Source: Spirochaetes bacterium GWB1_36_13
Lineage (GTDB): Bacteria > Spirochaetota > GWB1-36-13
DNA: 44,087 nucleotides
Direction: 5' to 3'
Assembly (NCBI GenBank): GCA_001829155.1
Contig: MIAO01000034.1
Coordinates: 1,412 to 45,498 of the forward strand
Shown: piece after piece, positions 16,930 through 24,948 of the stretch
How positions within the stretch are numbered: the first letter of the stretch is position 1
How the letters are laid out: every line of letters starts with the position of its first letter
Program-made: the position numbers and the translations under genes
Notes under the pieces: generated by a model
Seen by the model: the letters and a program-made list of their open reading frames with translations, nothing else
Told to the model about the DNA's origin: nothing
The model's database searches: none

Positions 16930-18498
16930 TTATTTTTTCAATAATTCTTCCCGGATACACATGGGAATATCGGTAAAAATCCTCAAATCCATCAGCTTGG
17001 GCGTTCCTTTGATAATGGGAGTAAAATCCATATGAGGCAGAATCTGGGTCTTTATATCAATTCCAGGAGCAATTTCAATCAGTTCCAAGCCTTCCGGCGT
17101 GAGTTTGAATACCGCCCGCTCGGTAATATAAAGCACAGGCTGATTGACTTGATTGGCATACTCACCGCTGAAAGTTTTATGCTCCACCTGCTTGACAAAT
17201 TTTTTAACCTTGCCTTCTTTTACAATCACAAGTTTTCCGTTTTCCACAGCAACTTCGAGGTCTCCTGTAGTAAAAGTTCCCAGAAAATAAAGCTTTTTCG
17301 CATTTTGGGTAATATTGATAAATCCGCCTGCTCCCGCAAATTTCGGACCGAATTTACTCACATTCAGATTTCCCTGTTCGTCAGCCTGCGCCAATCCCAA
17401 ATAAGCTAAGTCTAACCCTCCTCCGTCGTAAAAATCAAACTGAGAGGGCTGATCCATCAAAGCCTCCATATTGGATGCAGCTCCAAAACTCAATCCGCCC
17501 GCAGGAATTCCTCCCACAGGTCCCGGTTCTACCGTGAGAGTAAAAAAATCCAGAACCCCTTCTTCGGCTGCTACCATCGCCACTCCTTCCGGCATACCGA
17601 TTCCCAGATTAACCACTGTTTCAGGTCTGAGTTCCATAGCAGCGCGGCGGGAAATAATTTTTCTCTCATCCAATGGGAGCTTTTTCATAGCAGAAACAGG
17701 AATCTTAATCTCAGAGCTATAGGCAGGATTGTATTTTTCCGCAAAAGTCTGCCAATGATTCTCAGGGCTGCCTACTACAATATAATCCACCAGAATAGAG
17801 GGAATAATCACATTTCGGGCAGGCAGACTTCCGCTTTCAGCGATTTGTTCCACCTGAACCATCACAATACCTCCTGAATTTTTCACAGCCTGAGCCATGG
17901 CCAGAGATTCTAAAACCAGCGTTTCTTTTTCCATGGTGATATTTCCCTTGCTGTCAGCGGTTGTTCCACGGATCAAAGCCACATGAACCGGTATCGATTT
18001 ATACCACAGATATTCTTTTCCTCCCAGTTGAATCAGTTCAACAATATCTTCCTGGGTTTTGGCATTGATTTTTCCCCCGCCGTTTCTGGGATCCACAAAG
18101 GTTTTTAAACCGACATGGGTAATATGCCCCGGACGCCCTCCTGCAATATCGCGAAATAAATGAGAAATACAGCCTTGGGGCAGGTTATAGGCTTCGATTT
18201 GATTATTCAATGCCATTTTGCCCAGCTTAGGAGCCAATCCCCAATGACCACCGATGACCCGTTTCACTAATCCTTCATGAGCAAAGTGATTTAAGCCTTT
18301 TTCCTTCCCATCGCCCTGCCCGGCGGCTAAAATAATGGTCAGATTTTTCGGTTCTGAAGTTTCAATATAGCGTTTTTCCAGCGCAATAGCCAGTTCTTCA
18401 GGAAATCCGTTTCCCACAAATCCTTCAGTGGCAACAGTCATTCCACTTTCTATCTTTTTGACCGCCTCGCCGGCAGAAATAATTTTATTTTTTTTCAT
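16930..18498 (-). CDS. Acyl-CoA:acetate/3-ketoacid CoA-transferase (family I, fused subunits)
   Basis: A 522-residue family I CoA-transferase in which alpha and beta halves are one chain, as in propionate CoA-transferase and YdiF-type enzymes. It moves CoA between short-chain acyl donors and acids such as acetate through a glutamyl-CoA thioester. Seen: the alpha-half [11 protein letters not shown] oxyanion region at about 26-36 and the catalytic Glu324 in [14 protein letters not shown], followed by FGAASN. The exact acyl substrate cannot be read from the sequence. It is a single gene with its own upstream region (18499-18779). The neighbours do not form a fermentation operon. Confidence 0.9.
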   Translation of the reverse strand: MKKNKIISAGEAVKKIESGMTVATEGFVGNGFPEELAIALEKRYIETSEPKNLTIILAAGQGDGKEKGLNHFAHEGLVKRVIGGHWGLAPKLGKMALNNQIEAYNLPQGCISHLFRDIAGGRPGHITHVGLKTFVDPRNGGGKINAKTQEDIVELIQLGGKEYLWYKSIPVHVALIRGTTADSKGNITMEKETLVLESLAMAQAVKNSGGIVMVQVEQIAESGSLPARNVIIPSILVDYIVVGSPENHWQTFAEKYNPAYSSEIKIPVSAMKKLPLDERKIISRRAAMELRPETVVNLGIGMPEGVAMVAAEEGVLDFFTLTVEPGPVGGIPAGGLSFGAASNMEALMDQPSQFDFYDGGGLDLAYLGLAQADEQGNLNVSKFGPKFAGAGGFINITQNAKKLYFLGTFTTGDLEVAVENGKLVIVKEGKVKKFVKQVEHKTFSGEYANQVNQPVLYITERAVFKLTPEGLELIEIAPGIDIKTQILPHMDFTPIIKGTPKLMDLRIFTDIPMCIREELLKK

Positions 18499-18779
18499 GG
18501 ATTGCCTCCTGCCTCATTTCAGAGATTTTTAACTCAATCTTTTTTCAAGTCTTTTACTCTCTCTGTTTAGAGACAATATTTTTAATATGTTAAATAGTTT
18601 TTTCATTCAACTGTCATAAAATTGAAATAACGAAGAATCATTTTCCTCTAAAAATATAATGAAAGCACTTTAAAAAAGAGATAATTTTTTCATTCTCTTT
18701 AAAAATTTATTTTTTCAGCAAAAAAATTGTTATCTTCTTTATAGACCGTTTTTATAAAAAAACTACAAGGAGTACTTTA

Positions 18780-18896
18780 ATGGCTAGAAAATGTTCTTAC
18801 TGCGGACACACAGAATGCAGCAAATGCGCCGATGAGCAGAAAAAAGGAAAAAAAGGCTACTGCTGCCAATGCCATAGAACCGATGTCATGAAATAA
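18780..18896 (+). CDS. 38-residue cysteine-rich (probable zinc-binding) protein
   Basis: This short ORF reads MARKCSYCGH, with Cys at 5, 8, 13, 16, 28, 29 and 31 and His at 10 and 32. The two CxxC pairs plus a CCxC cluster look like a compact zinc-ribbon or knuckle. AAGGAG lies at 18768-18773, seven bases before the ATG, and the basic middle (KKGKKG) fits a nucleic-acid or ribosome-associated role, but that is a guess. It has a long A/T-rich leader shared with the divergent CoA-transferase gene and is followed by a small hairpin. I do not recognise the family. Confidence 0.7.
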   Translation: MARKCSYCGHTECSKCADEQKKGKKGYCCQCHRTDVMK

Positions 18897-18910
18897 ACTG
18901 AAACCGCAGC

Positions 18911-18938
18911 GCAGGATTGGGTCATGGCTGAATCCTGC
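18911..18938. repeat. Small hairpin after the cysteine-rich gene
   Basis: GCAGGATT (18911-18918) pairs with AATCCTGC (18931-18938) over a 12-base loop. No run of T follows, so a terminator role is uncertain. The same GCAGGATTGGG word recurs inverted at 19291-19301. Confidence 0.45.
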
Positions 18939-18999
18939 AATCCCAATCCTTCCCTTATCTTTTGAAAAAATCTTTGATATTTTGCTTTGTCTTTTTGAC

Positions 19000-19278
19000 A
19001 TGACCGGCGCCTATTGGATTACATTTTGGGTCAGCCTGTATTTGTTATCAGGATTTACTTCTTTTTTTTACTATGAATTTTTTTATGCTGTGCTTTTGTT
19101 ACCCATTGCATATTACTTGGAGTATCTTTTCCACCTTTACTTAAAGGTTTTTTATGATTTTGCTCTTTTGCATGAAGTACATTTTTCAGCAAAGATAAAA
19201 CCGCTTGAAGAAAAGATAAATAGAAATATAATTAAATATTGTCTTCATTTATCACCTTTCACTCTCAATCCTTGTTAA
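19000..19278 (+). CDS. Doubtful small membrane protein
   Basis: An open frame of 92 residues from ATG at 19000 (a TTG at 18982 would add six). Two hydrophobic stretches (about 5-25 and 28-48) rich in Phe, Tyr and Leu precede a more polar tail. No clear ribosome site is seen. The 3' end runs into the repeat tract at 19266-19329, so the C-terminus is made of repeat sequence. It could be a real small membrane protein, a decayed gene or chance. Confidence 0.3.
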   Translation: MTGAYWITFWVSLYLLSGFTSFFYYEFFYAVLLLPIAYYLEYLFHLYLKVFYDFALLHEVHFSAKIKPLEEKINRNIIKYCLHLSPFTLNPC

Positions 19279-19329
19279 AACATGCCTCGTCCCAATCCTG
19301 CCTCGTCCCAATCCCCCGCAATCCTTGTT
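19266..19329. repeat. Tandem 16-bp repeat inside an 11-bp direct repeat
   Basis: Two 16-bp units that begin GCCTCGTCCCAATCC lie at 19284-19299 and 19300-19315. They are bracketed by CAATCCTTGTT at 19266-19276 and 19319-19329. Confidence 0.6.
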
Positions 19330-19440
19330 TTAATGGAATGTACTATCAAGGGACAAGGGTCAGGATACAAGATGCAAGGTAAAAAGAGTAGAGAAGAAGA
19401 TAGTTTTGAGTCTGTGAAAAAGAATGTTATATTATAATCT

Positions 19441-19496
19441 TGAATATAAAATGCAAAAATGTCATTCCAGTTTTTTACGAAGCATGAGACTGGAAT
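19441..19496 (+). repeat. Dispersed hairpin repeat, copy 2 (short)
   Basis: TGAATATAAAATGCAAAA then TGTCATTCC matches the start of the copies at 7622 and 38621. The hairpin itself differs in sequence (ATTCCAGT/ACTGGAAT) but keeps its position, a compensatory pattern. The second hairpin of the longer copies is absent. Confidence 0.75.
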
Positions 19497-19534
19497 GTAG
19501 TTCAAATCATGAATCAAATCAAGGATAGTAAAAA

Positions 19535-19894
19535 ATGATGAGAAAAATTGCTTCTATTTTGATGATGGGAGGGATTATTTCTTCCCTCTTTTTGATTTAT
19601 TTTGAAACCCGGACAGGCAGTTTCTGCCCCAGAATTTTTAATTTTCCAGCCTGCTTTCTGGTTTTAATTGCTTTTGTTCTGGTTTTTATTTCTGAAATCT
19701 TTACCCATTCTTCAAAAAAACTCTCTTATTTCTTCTTTTTTTCAGGGAATCTCCTTGGATTGGGGCTGGGAGCATGGTTTTCAATCCATAAACTTTTTTT
19801 GAATGGACACTGCCCTGTTTTTTTTCAAATTCCTCTCTGTTTTGTCTCGTTTTTGATTTTTTTATATCTCCTGATCTGGAAATTAAAAAAATGA
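19535..19894 (+). CDS. Four-helix membrane protein with duplicated Cys-Pro/Cys motif
   Basis: The 119 residues form four membrane segments (about 7-25, 38-56, 65-84 and 95-115). Two matching loop-plus-helix units are visible: FCPRIFNFPACFL (31-43) and HCPVFFQIPLCFV (92-104). Each has a Cys-Pro, an aromatic/Pro stretch and a second Cys at the start of a helix. This suggests an internal duplication and perhaps two disulfides or a redox or metal site on the outer face. It resembles small disulfide-related membrane proteins only in a general way; I do not assign a family. It may be co-transcribed with the following small gene. Confidence 0.7.
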   Translation: MMRKIASILMMGGIISSLFLIYFETRTGSFCPRIFNFPACFLVLIAFVLVFISEIFTHSSKKLSYFFFFSGNLLGLGLGAWFSIHKLFLNGHCPVFFQIPLCFVSFLIFLYLLIWKLKK

Positions 19895-19931
19895 TTCAAA
19901 TTTTCTTTGCTTTATCTCCGATAGTAAATAA

Positions 19932-20111
19932 ATGAAAACTCAATTTGACTTAAAAAACATTCAGGAGATTTATAATCTCTATTTTAAATTGCAGGCATTC
20001 TGCCACACTGCTTCTCCTTTTGAGAAAAAACTGGTTCAAAAAAACATGGATGAAATACAAAAATGGCTCCTTCAAAACATAAAAAAAATCAATTTCTTTT
20101 GCCAAGGCTGA
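19932..20111 (+). CDS. Small 59-residue hypothetical protein
   Basis: An ORF starting MKTQFDLKNIQEIYNLYF and ending NFFCQG, predicted mostly helical, with no signal peptide. It overlaps the start of the binding-protein gene by 49 bases and follows the membrane gene after 37 bases. Coding character (Lys/Gln/Leu balance, amphipathic helices) is plausible, but no ribosome site is strong. I do not recognise it. Confidence 0.45.
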   Translation: MKTQFDLKNIQEIYNLYFKLQAFCHTASPFEKKLVQKNMDEIQKWLLQNIKKINFFCQG

Positions 20112-20878
20112 TTTTTTTCATTTTAATTTCTTTTTTATTTCTTTCATGTGAAATAAATCAAAAAGAACATAAAGGTATTATTTCCCTGACTCCCGCTATC
20201 AGCTCTATTCTTTTTGATTTGGGAATAGACAAAGAAGTCATTGCCGTCACCTCTAATGATGAATTTATTTTAGAAACTTCTGTCGGCTCATTTATTCATT
20301 TTTCATTAGAAAAGATATTGAGTCTTTATCCTAAAACTGTTATTTATCAAGATTTTCAGGAAGAATGGATTAAACCGATATTAAACCATCCCAAGATTCA
20401 GTTTATAAAGGTCTCCCTCAATAATCTGAACTCAATTTTCCAAGCTGCTCAAAAAATTGGAAAAACTTTTGGGCTGAAAAATGAAGCGCTCCCCAATCCC
20501 GGCTTTATCCTCCCCCTGACTCAGGAGTTAAAACTCAAGCCTTTCCGTTATCTTGCTGTCGTGGATAGGGATAGAGAATGGAAAACTGTTTTCGCTGCTG
20601 GAAAAAGTTCTTACCTTGCAGAATTATTAGATTTTTTAGGCGGCACCAATCTTCTTAATAGTGAAAGAGATTATATTCAGGTTTCAGAAGAAATTTTTCT
20701 TTTAAAAGAAAAACCAGATATTATTATTTGCTTTACAAATAGAATTGATAATGAAACTTTTTACAAAAACATCCCTGTTATTTATCTTTCTAATCCGAAG
20801 CTTTCAATCCCTGATTTGAAAATTGAAAGTAAACTTCGCCTCATTCAAAAAGAAATCCGTTTTATTCTGAATCCATAA
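20063..20878 (+). CDS. BtuF/TroA-like substrate-binding lipoprotein
   Basis: A lipoprotein signal peptide ends FLFLSC (Cys29). The mature part has the helical-backbone metal-receptor (BtuF-type) pattern: ISLTPAISSILFDLGIDKEVIAVT, a LEKILSLYPKTVIYQD strand-turn, and a later IIICFTN strand. Such proteins bind cobalamin, haem or siderophores for ABC import, or are used by enzymes. Ligand residues cannot be assigned. No ABC permease or ATPase lies nearby; the next gene is lptD. At 271 residues it is complete. Confidence 0.7.
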   Translation: MAPSKHKKNQFLLPRLIFFILISFLFLSCEINQKEHKGIISLTPAISSILFDLGIDKEVIAVTSNDEFILETSVGSFIHFSLEKILSLYPKTVIYQDFQEEWIKPILNHPKIQFIKVSLNNLNSIFQAAQKIGKTFGLKNEALPNPGFILPLTQELKLKPFRYLAVVDRDREWKTVFAAGKSSYLAELLDFLGGTNLLNSERDYIQVSEEIFLLKEKPDIIICFTNRIDNETFYKNIPVIYLSNPKLSIPDLKIESKLRLIQKEIRFILNP

Positions 20879-20928
20879 AGTATTAAATTTGATTTTATTT
20901 TTTAAAAAAACAGAATGAAGAGACGGCC

Positions 20929-23595
20929 ATAAAACATTTAAGACAAAGCCTATTATTGATTTTTTTACTTTTTTTTCAATCCTCTGTCTTTTCGCAGGAA
21001 AAAGGGACTGAATGGGAAACCAGTAATTTTGAAACTCAGGAAATTCAAACAGGTGACTCAAAAAAATCCCTCGTCATTAAAAATGCGGATCAGATTTACT
21101 ACTCTGAAGAAAAAGACAGCACAGGATACACCACAGCCGAGCTTTACGGAAATGTTTATATTCTTTATGAAGAAAAACGAATTTTTGCAGACGAGATCAC
21201 AATCAAGTTTTTTGATCAAAGTATTAAAGAACTGGTTGCTTCAGGCAATATTATTATTGAAACGGATAAAAACATTACTATTGGAAAACTCCTTTTTCTT
21301 TACCCTGAAACGAAAAAAGGTCTTATTTATTCCGCTGAGACTTACAATAAACCCTATTTTATCCGGGGAGAATATTTCAAATTTCTGGGTGAAAACAAAC
21401 TGATTGTCAAAGATACGGAGTTTACAAACTGTGAATTCCAGCTTCCTCATTATGCTCTCGGAGCCAATAAAAGCTGGATTTATAAAGATGACATGGATAT
21501 GTTTTTCGGTTTTCATATCAAGGTCGGTGAAGATCCTATTTTTTATTTCCCTTTCATGTACCGTTCCTATTATGGCACCGGACTCATCACCGCGCTCGGC
21601 AATGAAAACGGTGTCGGTTTTTTCTTAAACAATACCTATCAGACAAAGGGTCAGTCTTATACATTAAAACTCATGATCGACCACTACCAAAAGACAGGAG
21701 AATACCTCGGTCTTGAACACACCAGAAGCGATATCGGAACCCTGACTTTAAAAACAGCATTGGTTTATGACCGTCATGTCAAGTATGAAGGGACTGAATT
21801 TAAAAATTTTTTCGAGGAAGTCAGCGGAGAAGGACCTGTTTCCGGTCGATCACTCCGTTACAAAATGGATATTGCTTTTGATAAAACGCTTTTATCGGGA
21901 GATAATTTTCTGGGACTGACCACAAGCATCAAAGGGAGCTGGTTTGAACCCACCGATCCTTATCTGACATCCCAATTTGAGTCCAGAAGAATGGATACTT
22001 TTGATATTAAAAAAATTCTTTTCCCGGAAGACTCCCCCTCTTCGCTTGCTGGAAGCTTTGCATCAGGTTCCGGACTAGGTCGGAAAATGGATTTTGCTAT
22101 AAACAGCTCTTTTTTAGGGTTTACGCTTTCAGTAACAGGAAATTTAAACTACAATATGTCTAAAACAGACAATGAAGAGAACGCCAAAAATCGTTACAAA
22201 CCGGATTATTACAAAAACTATAAGTCAAGCAGTACTTTTCCCAGTATTAATATCAGCCGCCCTTTTTCCCTTTTTGATCCGATTGCCCTCATTTTTGATC
22301 CCGCTTCTTTCGGCGAAGGGAATTCGATCACATTCCCCTTTAATCTTTCAACAGCAGCAGCCTATACTAAAACAAAAGGATATGACACTTCCGGTAAATT
22401 GACTTCCGAAACAATCAATGAATCCCTCAATTTAAATTTCACATCCCCCCTTACTTTCAACTTCAAGCCTTTTTCCGTTTCCCTTCCCTTCGGCATCAAC
22501 AACGGGAATCAGATTAACTATAATAAATCTTATTCCAACAGCATCTTATCCAATGATTATAAAAAAAACACCTATACTTTCACATTCAATTCTCCTTTTA
22601 ATTTTGCAATCGATGAAAAAGCATATAAAATCGCTTTTAATTTTCCGGTTTCAACTTCTTACACCCTCAATAAACAAAAAACCGCTTTTTCGACTTCAAC
22701 CAATACTTCATCATTGGACGCTTCCGCGACTTACAATTCGAAATCGACTTCTTTGGGAGGTACGGCTCAATTTGATTTTTTTAAAGAATACGAATACCTT
22801 CTCACCTCTCTTACTACCAATATTACCTACTCCAGCAGCGAAAAATACGGCGAAAACATAATCGATGATATTCAAAAAGGCAAAACCAAAAACTATACTT
22901 ATACTGCCAGCCTTTCTTTTCTTAAATCTTCCTTTTCACTTTCGACCAGTTCAAATCTCTCCGACAATACGGCAAAAGAAAGCCGAAAAGGTCCCTTAAA
23001 CCTCAATTTTTCTACATCCCTGATCCCTAATATCACAATTCAGGATTCTTTTTCCTACGACCGTTTTTTAAAAGAAAACAAGAGCAATAATTTATCCATC
23101 AACAGCAGCATTGCCACAAGAATTTTTATTACTGACAATTTCTGGATCAATTCTCTTTCTTTTAATACTTCATGGAACAGAAGTTATCAGGATTATAAAA
23201 GCAATTACCTCAGCTATTCATTCTCAATGAACTTTAATTATACGAAATTCTGGCAGTTCAGCCTCGTTTCCTCAGGAAGCAATAACAAGCTTTATTACTA
23301 TACCAAAAAAGTAGATGAAAGCATCCGCAGGGATTTCTGGAAAGACCTTTATAAATCGGTTAAACTCTGGAGCATTGAAGATCGTCAGAATACTTATTTT
23401 AAAATGAGCTCATTCGGTTTTAATATTAAACATGACCTCCATAAATGGATGCTGGAGCTTTCCTCCACTTTTACTCCTAAAATTGAGAGAAACGGCGCAT
23501 TTTATTTTGAAAGTTCCTTTTTATTTAAACTGACCCTCACCGAACTTCCAAGCTTGAACCCGACAGAAGTCAAAAAAACTTTCGGGCAGCAATGA
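20929..23595 (+). CDS. lptD: LPS-assembly outer-membrane protein LptD (probable AUA start)
   Basis: Outer-membrane barrel that inserts LPS into the outer leaflet. An N-terminal OstA jellyroll (about 45-190 of 888, with AELYGNVYILYEEKRIFADE and the ASGNIII strand) precedes a long barrel with PFMYRSYYGTGL at the junction and many alternating aromatic strands. Start choice: the frame is closed by TGA at 20890 and no ATG follows. ATA at 20929 gives KHLRQ plus a hydrophobic core ending VFS, a normal signal peptide. The TTG at 20956 leaves only a short uncharged stub. GAAGAG lies just upstream. It overlaps the next gene by four bases. Confidence 0.85.
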   Translation: MKHLRQSLLLIFLLFFQSSVFSQEKGTEWETSNFETQEIQTGDSKKSLVIKNADQIYYSEEKDSTGYTTAELYGNVYILYEEKRIFADEITIKFFDQSIKELVASGNIIIETDKNITIGKLLFLYPETKKGLIYSAETYNKPYFIRGEYFKFLGENKLIVKDTEFTNCEFQLPHYALGANKSWIYKDDMDMFFGFHIKVGEDPIFYFPFMYRSYYGTGLITALGNENGVGFFLNNTYQTKGQSYTLKLMIDHYQKTGEYLGLEHTRSDIGTLTLKTALVYDRHVKYEGTEFKNFFEEVSGEGPVSGRSLRYKMDIAFDKTLLSGDNFLGLTTSIKGSWFEPTDPYLTSQFESRRMDTFDIKKILFPEDSPSSLAGSFASGSGLGRKMDFAINSSFLGFTLSVTGNLNYNMSKTDNEENAKNRYKPDYYKNYKSSSTFPSINISRPFSLFDPIALIFDPASFGEGNSITFPFNLSTAAAYTKTKGYDTSGKLTSETINESLNLNFTSPLTFNFKPFSVSLPFGINNGNQINYNKSYSNSILSNDYKKNTYTFTFNSPFNFAIDEKAYKIAFNFPVSTSYTLNKQKTAFSTSTNTSSLDASATYNSKSTSLGGTAQFDFFKEYEYLLTSLTTNITYSSSEKYGENIIDDIQKGKTKNYTYTASLSFLKSSFSLSTSSNLSDNTAKESRKGPLNLNFSTSLIPNITIQDSFSYDRFLKENKSNNLSINSSIATRIFITDNFWINSLSFNTSWNRSYQDYKSNYLSYSFSMNFNYTKFWQFSLVSSGSNNKLYYYTKKVDESIRRDFWKDLYKSVKLWSIEDRQNTYFKMSSFGFNIKHDLHKWMLELSSTFTPKIERNGAFYFESSFLFKLTLTELPSLNPTEVKKTFGQQ

Positions 23596-24422
23596 AAAAA
23601 GTTTTAACTCAAGACGGTTCTTTTACCTTTTACTCAGAATTATTTCAGGAAAACTATCATACTCTGGCAGGCGCCGAAAAAGAAAGTCTGGAAAAATTTA
23701 TTATTCCTTCGAAAATACTCGAGGATGATTCTATTGTTTCTGTTCTGGATATTGGATTCGGCTTAGGATATAATACGCTCAAACTCATTGAGGAAACAAT
23801 GAGAAGGAATAAAAAAGTAGCAGTTACCGCTTTTGAGTTTCAAAAAGACCCTGTCATTCAATCCGCTTGTCAATTAAAAGGCTTTCAACAGGAAGTTTTA
23901 AAAACTCTCCTCGAAAAGAGTCATTTTGAAACAAATTTGATTGACCTTAAAATACTCTGGGGAGATGCGAGAAAAACGATTCATTTCATTCCCGATCATT
24001 CGATTCACTGTGTCTTTTTAGACCCTTTTTCGCCTCCTAAAAACCCTGAACTCTGGTCATTTCATTTTTTTAATCAAATTAAAAAAAAACTAACCCTCAA
24101 TGGAAAGATTTTAACCTATTCATCCTCTCTCCCGGTCATATCAGGACTGATCCAGTCTGGTTTTTATACCGGCTATACCAAGCCATTTGGAAGAAAACGA
24201 GGCGGTGTGATTGCATCCCTCAACCCAAAAGACATTGTTTTTCCGCTGACTCAAAAAGATCTTTTTTTACTTTATACTTCTATTGACGGGATTCCAAACC
24301 GGGATAAAAATTATGATTCTAAGGAAAAAATGATTTTTCAAAGAGAAAAACTCTGTCAATACCTCAAATACAATCATTTCAAACTTTCTCATAAAAAAGC
24401 TTTAAAGATTTTTGAAAAATAA
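23592..24422 (+). CDS. MnmC-like (DUF752) SAM-dependent methyltransferase
   Basis: The 276 residues match the methyltransferase half of MnmC. The N-terminus reads TQDGSFTFYSELFQENYH then GAEKES, the family signature. The SAM motif is VLDIGFGLGYNTL. The acidic motif LDPFSPPKNPELWS marks the catalytic region. MnmC(m) makes the last methylation of mnm5(s2)U34 in tRNA. The FAD oxidase half of the bifunctional enzyme is absent, as in many non-gamma-proteobacterial forms. It is translationally coupled to lptD. The substrate is inferred from the family only. Confidence 0.82.
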   Translation: MKKVLTQDGSFTFYSELFQENYHTLAGAEKESLEKFIIPSKILEDDSIVSVLDIGFGLGYNTLKLIEETMRRNKKVAVTAFEFQKDPVIQSACQLKGFQQEVLKTLLEKSHFETNLIDLKILWGDARKTIHFIPDHSIHCVFLDPFSPPKNPELWSFHFFNQIKKKLTLNGKILTYSSSLPVISGLIQSGFYTGYTKPFGRKRGGVIASLNPKDIVFPLTQKDLFLLYTSIDGIPNRDKNYDSKEKMIFQREKLCQYLKYNHFKLSHKKALKIFEK

Positions 24423-24440
24423 TTGGCACGCTTATTGCTA
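24423..24440 (+). promoter_or_regulatory. Sigma-54 (RpoN) promoter
   Basis: TTGGCACG (24423-24430), four bases, then TTGCTA (24435-24440) matches the consensus TGGCACG-N4-TTGCW. The invariant GG (24425-24426) and GC (24437-24438) are ten bases apart, as required. It starts right after the preceding stop codon and lies about 75 bases before the next ATG. Confidence 0.85.
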
Positions 24441-24513
24441 TCAATATCTTTAAATAATTAAAATGAGATTCAACTTAATATGTTTCCTTTTGTCTTGTTA
24501 TCAGGAGGATACC

Positions 24514-24858
24514 ATGAAAAATCTCATAGAAATAAACGCAATAGAAACGAATCAGAACTTTACCCATCCCTATGATGAAATAGAAAAAGAAATCAATTTC
24601 ATAGGATTGGAAGCCGAAAGAATAAAACCTAAAAAAGCGGTTTTAAAACACCTTTTTTTCCTGTTAGATAAAACAAGAGAAAAACTCTATCTTTATCACG
24701 ACTTAAAACAGGGTCTGATTTATTATCTGACAGGTGATTACTATTTAAAAAACGGCGAATATCAATTTGCCAAGTTCAGCTTGGAAATTGCCTACGAACT
24801 CCTGAAAAATTATAGGGGAATGAACGCCGGAATCAAAGAGACTCTGAAAAATCTTTAA
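24514..24858 (+). CDS. Sigma-54-driven orphan, 114-residue helical protein
   Basis: ATG at 24514 follows AGGAGG (24503-24508), a near-perfect ribosome site, and this decides the start. An in-frame ATG at 24463 would lie too close to the sigma-54 promoter. The protein has no signal peptide or membrane segment. It seems all-helical, with a TPR-like pair near the end (GLIYYLTGDYYLKNGEYQFAKFSLEIAYELL). The RpoN promoter suggests a regulated role such as flagellar, nitrogen or stress functions, but the sequence resembles no family I know. Confidence 0.75.
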   Translation: MKNLIEINAIETNQNFTHPYDEIEKEINFIGLEAERIKPKKAVLKHLFFLLDKTREKLYLYHDLKQGLIYYLTGDYYLKNGEYQFAKFSLEIAYELLKNYRGMNAGIKETLKNL

Positions 24859-24895
24859 GTAGTTTATTCAATAAAAAACCTCTTTTCTCTTCACA

Positions 24896-24929
24896 GCAGC
24901 CGGGAGTATCGCCCAATTCTCCCGGCTGC
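24896..24929. terminator. Strong hairpin between convergent genes, likely bidirectional terminator
   Basis: GCAGCCGGGAG (24896-24906) pairs perfectly with CTCCCGGCTGC (24919-24929) over a 12-base loop. A T-run follows on the minus strand after a short gap (TTTTTT at about 24873-24878), and a weak T-rich tract follows on plus. It sits between the ends of two convergent genes. Confidence 0.65.
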
Positions 24930-24948
24930 AAACAAACCACTTTTATCT

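Larger units (their letters stand above)
18897..19534. other. Mixed region: doubtful ORF and several repeats
   Basis: Between the cysteine-rich gene and the membrane protein at 19535 this stretch holds a hairpin at 18911-18938, a doubtful ORF, a 16-bp tandem repeat near 19284 and a dispersed repeat copy at 19441. Nothing else is convincing. Confidence 0.5.

Noticed and set aside
17032-17409. Plus-strand 125-residue frame
   Set aside because: Antisense to the CoA-transferase, which has a clear family match.
24463-24513. Upstream ATG for the sigma-54-driven gene
   Set aside because: It would start about ten bases after the expected transcript start and has no ribosome site, whereas AGGAGG stands before 24514.
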